From Nocardia jiangxiensis NBRC 101359 (GTDB lineage: Bacteria; Actinomycetota; Actinomycetes; Mycobacteriales; Mycobacteriaceae), in NCBI RefSeq assembly GCF_000308615.1, contig NZ_BAGB01000047.1, forward strand, positions 475,342 through 539,341: a DNA stretch of 64,000 nucleotides. The letters are read 5' to 3'. A program made the translations under genes and the position numbers. Under the pieces are notes generated by a model. It searched no databases. It was given only the letters and a program-made list of their open reading frames with translations, and had not been told where the DNA came from. Each line of letters opens with the position of its first letter. Positions within the stretch are counted from its first letter, which is position 1. Shown here piece after piece: positions 60,526-64,000 of the stretch.

Positions 60526-61338
60526 TCAGACCCGGCTCGCGCGGTTGTAGCCGACGACGGCCGGTACCGCGAAGACCAGTACCGCAGCCACCGACCAGGC
60601 CACGGTGGCCAGTAGCGGCGCCCGGACCGGACCGCCCAGGGACAGTCCGCGCATCGCCTCGATCGCGTACGACATCGGCTGGTGTTTCACGATGGGTTGG
60701 GCCCACCCCGGATAGGCCGTCAGCGGCACGAATCCGGTGGAGAAGAACATCATCAGCGAGGATCCCAGCGAAATCACCTCCACCAGCGCGGATTTGGCGG
60801 TGAACACGGCCGCTGCGGTGACCAGGGTGGCGAACCCGAGACCGTACAGCACGGGCACGCCCAGCAGTCCGAACGCAGCCGGAATCCCTTCGTGGAAACG
60901 GAATCCCAGCGCCATACCCGCCGCGAACAACACGACCGTACAGGCCACGATCCGGACCGCCTCGGCGACGATTCGCGCCAACAGTCCCGAGGCGCGATGC
61001 ACCGGCAGCACCCACAGCCGAGCCAGCAGCCCCGCATCGCGTTCCCGGCCCAGGGTGATCGCACCGGCCAGCGAACCCGACATCACACCCACCAGGGTCA
61101 CCATCGGCACCGAACCGTAGAGCGCGTTCGCCCCGGAGAACGCCGAGACCTGATGTCCCAGCACGGTATTGATCATCACCAGCAGCAGCGCCGGAAATCC
61201 CAGCGACTGCACCATCGTCACCGGATCACGACGCCACCGCACCAGCAGCCGACGAGTCTGAATGAGCGTCTGTGGCACCAGGTTCCGCAGTATCTCGGTG
61301 CGACCGGCCACCCGGGGCAGGTCCGTGACCGCAGTCAT
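60526..61338 (-). CDS. ABC-2 type permease (DrrB/DrrC-like), second of pair
   Basis: A 270-residue protein with six hydrophobic segments: TMVQSLGFPALLLVMINTVL, MVTLVGVMSGSLAGAITLGR, ERDAGLLARLWVLPVHRASG (the ABC-2 signature), VLYGLGFATLVTAAAVFTAK and LGSSLMMFFSTGFVPLTAYP. These are daunorubicin-type export permeases for drugs or lipids. ATG 61338 overlaps the stop of the upstream permease by four bases (ATGA). No ATPase is encoded in the neighbourhood. Confidence 0.85.
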   Translation of the reverse strand: MTAVTDLPRVAGRTEILRNLVPQTLIQTRRLLVRWRRDPVTMVQSLGFPALLLVMINTVLGHQVSAFSGANALYGSVPMVTLVGVMSGSLAGAITLGRERDAGLLARLWVLPVHRASGLLARIVAEAVRIVACTVVLFAAGMALGFRFHEGIPAAFGLLGVPVLYGLGFATLVTAAAVFTAKSALVEVISLGSSLMMFFSTGFVPLTAYPGWAQPIVKHQPMSYAIEAMRGLSLGGPVRAPLLATVAWSVAAVLVFAVPAVVGYNRASRV

Positions 61339-62150
61339 CGATGCCTCCGTCCCGCGACCACCGCCGAGACGGCACCCAACAGCACCAGCCCGCCCAGCAG
61401 CCACAGCAGTCCCGGCCCGAGCAGCGCCCAGGTCACCGGACCGGTGTCACCGGACAACGCCCGCAGCACGTTCACGAATGCGGATATCGGCTGATTCCGC
61501 GCGAAACCCCGGATCCAGTCCGGGAATTGATCGACCGGGGCGAATCCGGTGGACACCATGCCCAGGATCAGCTGCGGCAGCACCAGCACCTGCGTGGTCG
61601 CCTCCGGACTGCGCGTCAATGCGCCCAGTAGATCGCCCAGCAGCCCGAGCAGCAGCCCGACCAGCACCGCGAAGATCACGAATCCGGCTGTGCGCCAGAT
61701 ATTTCCCTGGAATCGGGCGCCGATCACGTATCCGCACACGATCGCCGCCGACACCGCGACGACGATGCGGTACACCGTAGCGGTCGTCCGGGCCGCCAGC
61801 GGCGCGCTCACCGGCATCGGCATCGAGGCGAACCGGTCGTCCAGCCCGTCGCGCGCATCGGTGGCCGCCCGCAACGCCGCTGCGGCGGCACAGAACGAGA
61901 CCGCCTGCATGACGATCATCGGCATCAGGAACTGCGCATAGCTGCCGAACCCGTGCCCGAACGACATCACCCGATTCAGCGGAACATAGAACCCCAGCGT
62001 GAACACGCTCGGCGCCAGCAGCGCCGTCATCAACTCACCGTTGCGCACCGACGCTCGCACCACACGCAGCGTCAATACCCACCACTGCCGGACCGCAGAC
62101 GGCGCGGATGCGGATACTCCGCTGCCGACGGCCTCGACGTACGTCTGCAT
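61335..62150 (-). CDS. ABC-2 type permease (DrrB/DrrC-like), first of pair
   Basis: A 271-residue permease paralogous to its downstream neighbour: RNGELMTALLAPSVFTLGFY, FLMPMIVMQAVSFCAAAAAL, ATDARDGLDDRFASMPMPVS (the equivalent of the ABC-2 loop) and LVLPQLILGMVSTGFAPVDQ. Together they could form the heterodimeric channel of a DrrABC-like exporter. Good Shine-Dalgarno GAGGTG before ATG 62150. The expected DrrA-like ATPase would lie just upstream, but 62151-62470 holds none. Confidence 0.85.
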   Translation of the reverse strand: MQTYVEAVGSGVSASAPSAVRQWWVLTLRVVRASVRNGELMTALLAPSVFTLGFYVPLNRVMSFGHGFGSYAQFLMPMIVMQAVSFCAAAAALRAATDARDGLDDRFASMPMPVSAPLAARTTATVYRIVVAVSAAIVCGYVIGARFQGNIWRTAGFVIFAVLVGLLLGLLGDLLGALTRSPEATTQVLVLPQLILGMVSTGFAPVDQFPDWIRGFARNQPISAFVNVLRALSGDTGPVTWALLGPGLLWLLGGLVLLGAVSAVVAGRRHR

Positions 62151-62470
62151 AGCCGCACCTCGTTCCGACTCACGCCGACCGGATGAGCTCCATCTCACCA
62201 GATGAGGCATCCGGAACAGCACATTGACATGACGGCCGGTCTCACCGGATTGTCGCATCCGGTCCCGCCGCGACGGCATTCGCTATCGCCCGCACCACGT
62301 CGGAACCGCCGCGCCGGTTCACCGCGACTCGAAGTCATCACCCCGGGGTGGCGATCACCGCACCCTGCGGGGCGCACACGCAGCACTGGGGTTGCTGCCG
62401 AATCTCGTTGCGGGAAGCGAGAGTTGAACTACCGCGAATGCGGGGGTGCTCAGACCCGAAGGAGATCACG
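62151..62470. other. Intergenic region, divergent promoters
   Basis: About 320 bases between the minus-strand permease pair and the plus-strand adenylation-like gene. No gene is supportable. Short repeats GAACCGC/GCGGTTC-like and a CCCCGGGG core near 62340-62347 are visible. Promoter boxes cannot be assigned with confidence. Confidence 0.4.
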
Positions 62471-62929
62471 ATGTCGAAGCCGATCACGCCGTCCGGCGAT
62501 ACCTGCCTGCCCGCCCGGACTCGGTGCACCCCCACCGCCGCCGGACAACGTCGCCGCTCGGGCGTGGCGGGTATCGACGCACCCGAGCCGCACGAGTTGG
62601 ACCGCTGGTCGAACCGCCTGGCCCGGATGCTCGTGCAGCAGGGTGCGGGTCCCGGCAGCTGGATCGCCACGGCCGGTCTGCCGCCGCTCGAGCGCGCGGT
62701 CACCCGCTGTGCCATCGCCAAGATCGGCGCGCGGCCCACCCCGGCGGTCTGCACCGACACCCGCGGCCGCGCTCACCTCGGGGTGACGACGAAGGCCGCA
62801 CGTCCCGGTCTGCCCGACGACGTCACCTGGCTGCTGCTGGACGATCACACCATGCTGGTCCGCTATCTGACCGGCTCGGACGCCCCGATCACGGACGCCG
62901 AACGCCGCGCGGCGCACCGCGTGCACTGA
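62471..62929 (+). CDS. Very short adenylation-domain-like protein (N-terminal AMP-binding fragment)
   Basis: A 152-residue protein. EPHELDRWSNRLARMLVQQG and GPGSWIATAGLPPLERAVTR resemble the first subdomain of NRPS/acyl-CoA-ligase adenylation domains (the ELdrxSNrLArxLxxxGvxpGd segment before A2). None of the core A3-A10 motifs follow, so it cannot adenylate on its own. GAAGGAG seven bases before ATG 62471 indicates it is translated. The last third (TWLLLDDHTMLVRYLTGSDA) does not match adenylation enzymes. It may be a remnant or a regulatory or decoy protein; I do not know. Confidence 0.6.
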   Translation: MSKPITPSGDTCLPARTRCTPTAAGQRRRSGVAGIDAPEPHELDRWSNRLARMLVQQGAGPGSWIATAGLPPLERAVTRCAIAKIGARPTPAVCTDTRGRAHLGVTTKAARPGLPDDVTWLLLDDHTMLVRYLTGSDAPITDAERRAAHRVH

Positions 62930-62969
62930 TCGGCCGACCGGCGCGCTGTCAAGCCCCCGTACGGTCCTT

Positions 62970-63530
62970 GTGACGAATCAGCACGGTGACATCGCGCCTG
63001 ATCCGCGGCCGACCACTATGCTGGCCGCCGTGCTCGAACCCAACAGCCCCGTCGCGCCCCACCCCGACATCGCCCGCCTGGCTCCCCTGCTGGGCGTATG
63101 GCGGGGCTCCGGTCACGGCGAGTACCCGACCATCGACTCCTTCGACTACGAGGAGGAGATCCAGTTCGGGCACGTGGGCCGTCCGTTCCTGACCTATCGC
63201 CAGCGCACCCGGCACGCCGCCGACGGCCGCTCGCTGCATGCGGAGACCGGCTATCTGCGCTGTGCGGGCCCGGACCGCATCGAGTTGATCCTCGCCCACC
63301 CGACGGGCATCACCGAGATCTGCGAGGGCACCCTCGTCGTGGACGAGGACGGGCTGCACCTGGACATGGGTTCCACCTCGATCGGCCGGACCAGCACCGC
63401 CAAGCTGGTCACGGCTCTCGGCCGCACCTTCCGGGTGTCCGGGGACACGATCGACTACACCTTGCGCATGGCCGCCGTCGGGCAGCCGGAACAGCATCAC
63501 CTCGCCGCCAGTCTGCGGCGCGCGGAGTAG
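62970..63530 (+). CDS. Nitrobindin/FABP-like haem-binding protein (THAP4-type)
   Basis: A 186-residue ten-stranded barrel protein: LAPLLGVWRGSGHGEYPTID (GxWxGxG signature), YEEEIQFGHVGRPFLTYRQR, LHAETGYLRCAGPDRIELIL and TGITEICEGTLVVDEDG. Nitrobindins bind ferric haem via a C-terminal His and react with NO or peroxynitrite. A His pair (QHHLAASLRRAE) stands at the C-terminus as the likely ligand. GTG 62970 lacks a Shine-Dalgarno sequence; ATG 63018 is an alternative. Homologue of M. tuberculosis Rv2717c. Confidence 0.85.
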   Translation: MTNQHGDIAPDPRPTTMLAAVLEPNSPVAPHPDIARLAPLLGVWRGSGHGEYPTIDSFDYEEEIQFGHVGRPFLTYRQRTRHAADGRSLHAETGYLRCAGPDRIELILAHPTGITEICEGTLVVDEDGLHLDMGSTSIGRTSTAKLVTALGRTFRVSGDTIDYTLRMAAVGQPEQHHLAASLRRAE

Positions 63531-63735
63531 TACCGAAGCGAGATCAAATCGAGACCCACCCGCTGACCTGCGCACAGGCGCCATCCAGCGGCTTCGCCCT
63601 CGATTCGGGGGTTGTCGGCACGGAGTGTCCCGTTCTACCGTTTCGTGACCAGCTAACAACTGGCGATCACAGTTACGGACCGTTCACTCTCATACGCCCA
63701 CACGGGAAAAACCCTCATCGACAAGGGAGAAGCCC

Positions 63736-63897
63736 ATGAAGCGGTCGACACTAGCCGTCATCACGGCGGGCATGATCCTGGCAGGAACCGGTGCCGTCGA
63801 AATTCTCGGCGATTATTCGGTAAGCTCCACCACCCCCGACCAGAACACCGCCCCCGCGGCGGCCCACGGCGACCTGAAACCCATCTCCCAGCACTGA
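63736..63897 (+). CDS. 53-residue secreted or membrane-tethered peptide
   Basis: MKRSTLAVITAGMILAGTGA begins a 53-codon frame with a basic N-terminus and a hydrophobic stretch of about 14 residues, then a polar tail (STTPDQNTAPAAAHGDLKPI). AAGGGAGAAG lies before ATG 63736, a strong Shine-Dalgarno for this genome. It looks like a Sec signal peptide with a tiny mature part. The family is not recognised. 63531-63735 upstream and 63898-64000 downstream show no other gene. Confidence 0.6.
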   Translation: MKRSTLAVITAGMILAGTGAVEILGDYSVSSTTPDQNTAPAAAHGDLKPISQH

Positions 63898-64000
63898 ATC
63901 CCCACGGCGTAATTCGCGCCACCCGCACGACGATCCACTCGCCCGCGGCGAGTCCGCTCCGCGCATCCCGGCCAGACCCGCACGCCAACTCCGGGGCGTT

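Overview
This window looks like a chromosomal segment of Nocardia or a very close relative. The evidence is its high G+C content, GTG and TTG starts, leaderless-looking promoters and actinobacterial families (DUF4439, DUF4254, XRE-DUF5753, EfpA-like MFS, Mqo). Gene order also follows the Mycobacterium tuberculosis Rv2793c-Rv2861c block as I remember it, with accessory genes inserted.

Region 1 (1-11.5 kb, all minus strand) is a translation and RNA-maturation block read from rimP to truB: rimP, nusA, ylxR, infB, a ylxP-like gene, rbfA, nrnA, dinF, pptH, pptT, truB. It contains both a phosphopantetheinyl transferase (PptT/Npt) and its proposed antagonist, the phosphopantetheinyl hydrolase PptH.

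Region 2 (11.5-25.9 kb) opens with a Tat lipoprotein gene and a DUF4439 gene separated by a TnpB (IS200/IS605) remnant, then proS and yaaA. Next come a membrane-anchored binding-protein-like gene and a DUF7873-like gene. That gene is followed by what I regard as the most interesting feature here: two tandem non-coding RNAs (18.48-18.76 kb). Each folds as a circularly permuted tRNA, with T-arm first, an acceptor stem closed by a loop, then the D-arm, and a long stem made by its two ends. This is the architecture I associate with bacterial YrlA-type Y RNAs. No Ro60/Rsr gene lies in the window. A pyrimidine/beta-alanine set follows: yeast-type cytosine deaminase, PucR regulator, CoA-acylating semialdehyde dehydrogenase and class III aminotransferase. 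It ends with an SMP-30-like protein and a Uma2-family nuclease-like protein.

Region 3 (25.9-50.3 kb) resumes the mycobacterial order with insertions: efpA-like MFS, cobA/cysG, cobE-like, cobB, cobO, Mg-chelatase-like AAA/VWA protein, GNAT, mqo, a hydrolase, cobQ and map. Inserted genes include an aldehyde dehydrogenase, an F420/PPOX enzyme, a DoxX-like membrane protein, an APH kinase with its partner, a DUF2293 protein and a sirtuin on the opposite strand inside the cob cluster.

Region 4 (50.3-58.4 kb) holds a phosphonate (2-aminoethylphosphonate-type) uptake and catabolism locus. A GntR/UTRA regulator is divergent from FAD oxidoreductase, phosphonatase-like HAD hydrolase, binding lipoprotein, ATPase and two permeases. 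Two GGTCTANACC operator-like palindromes lie in the divergent promoter, and an 18-bp perfect hairpin sits between the ATPase and permease genes.

Region 5 (58.4-64 kb) has a DUF4254 protein, an XRE-DUF5753 regulator, two ABC-2 permeases with no ATPase gene, a very short adenylation-domain-like protein, a nitrobindin-like protein and a 53-residue secreted peptide.
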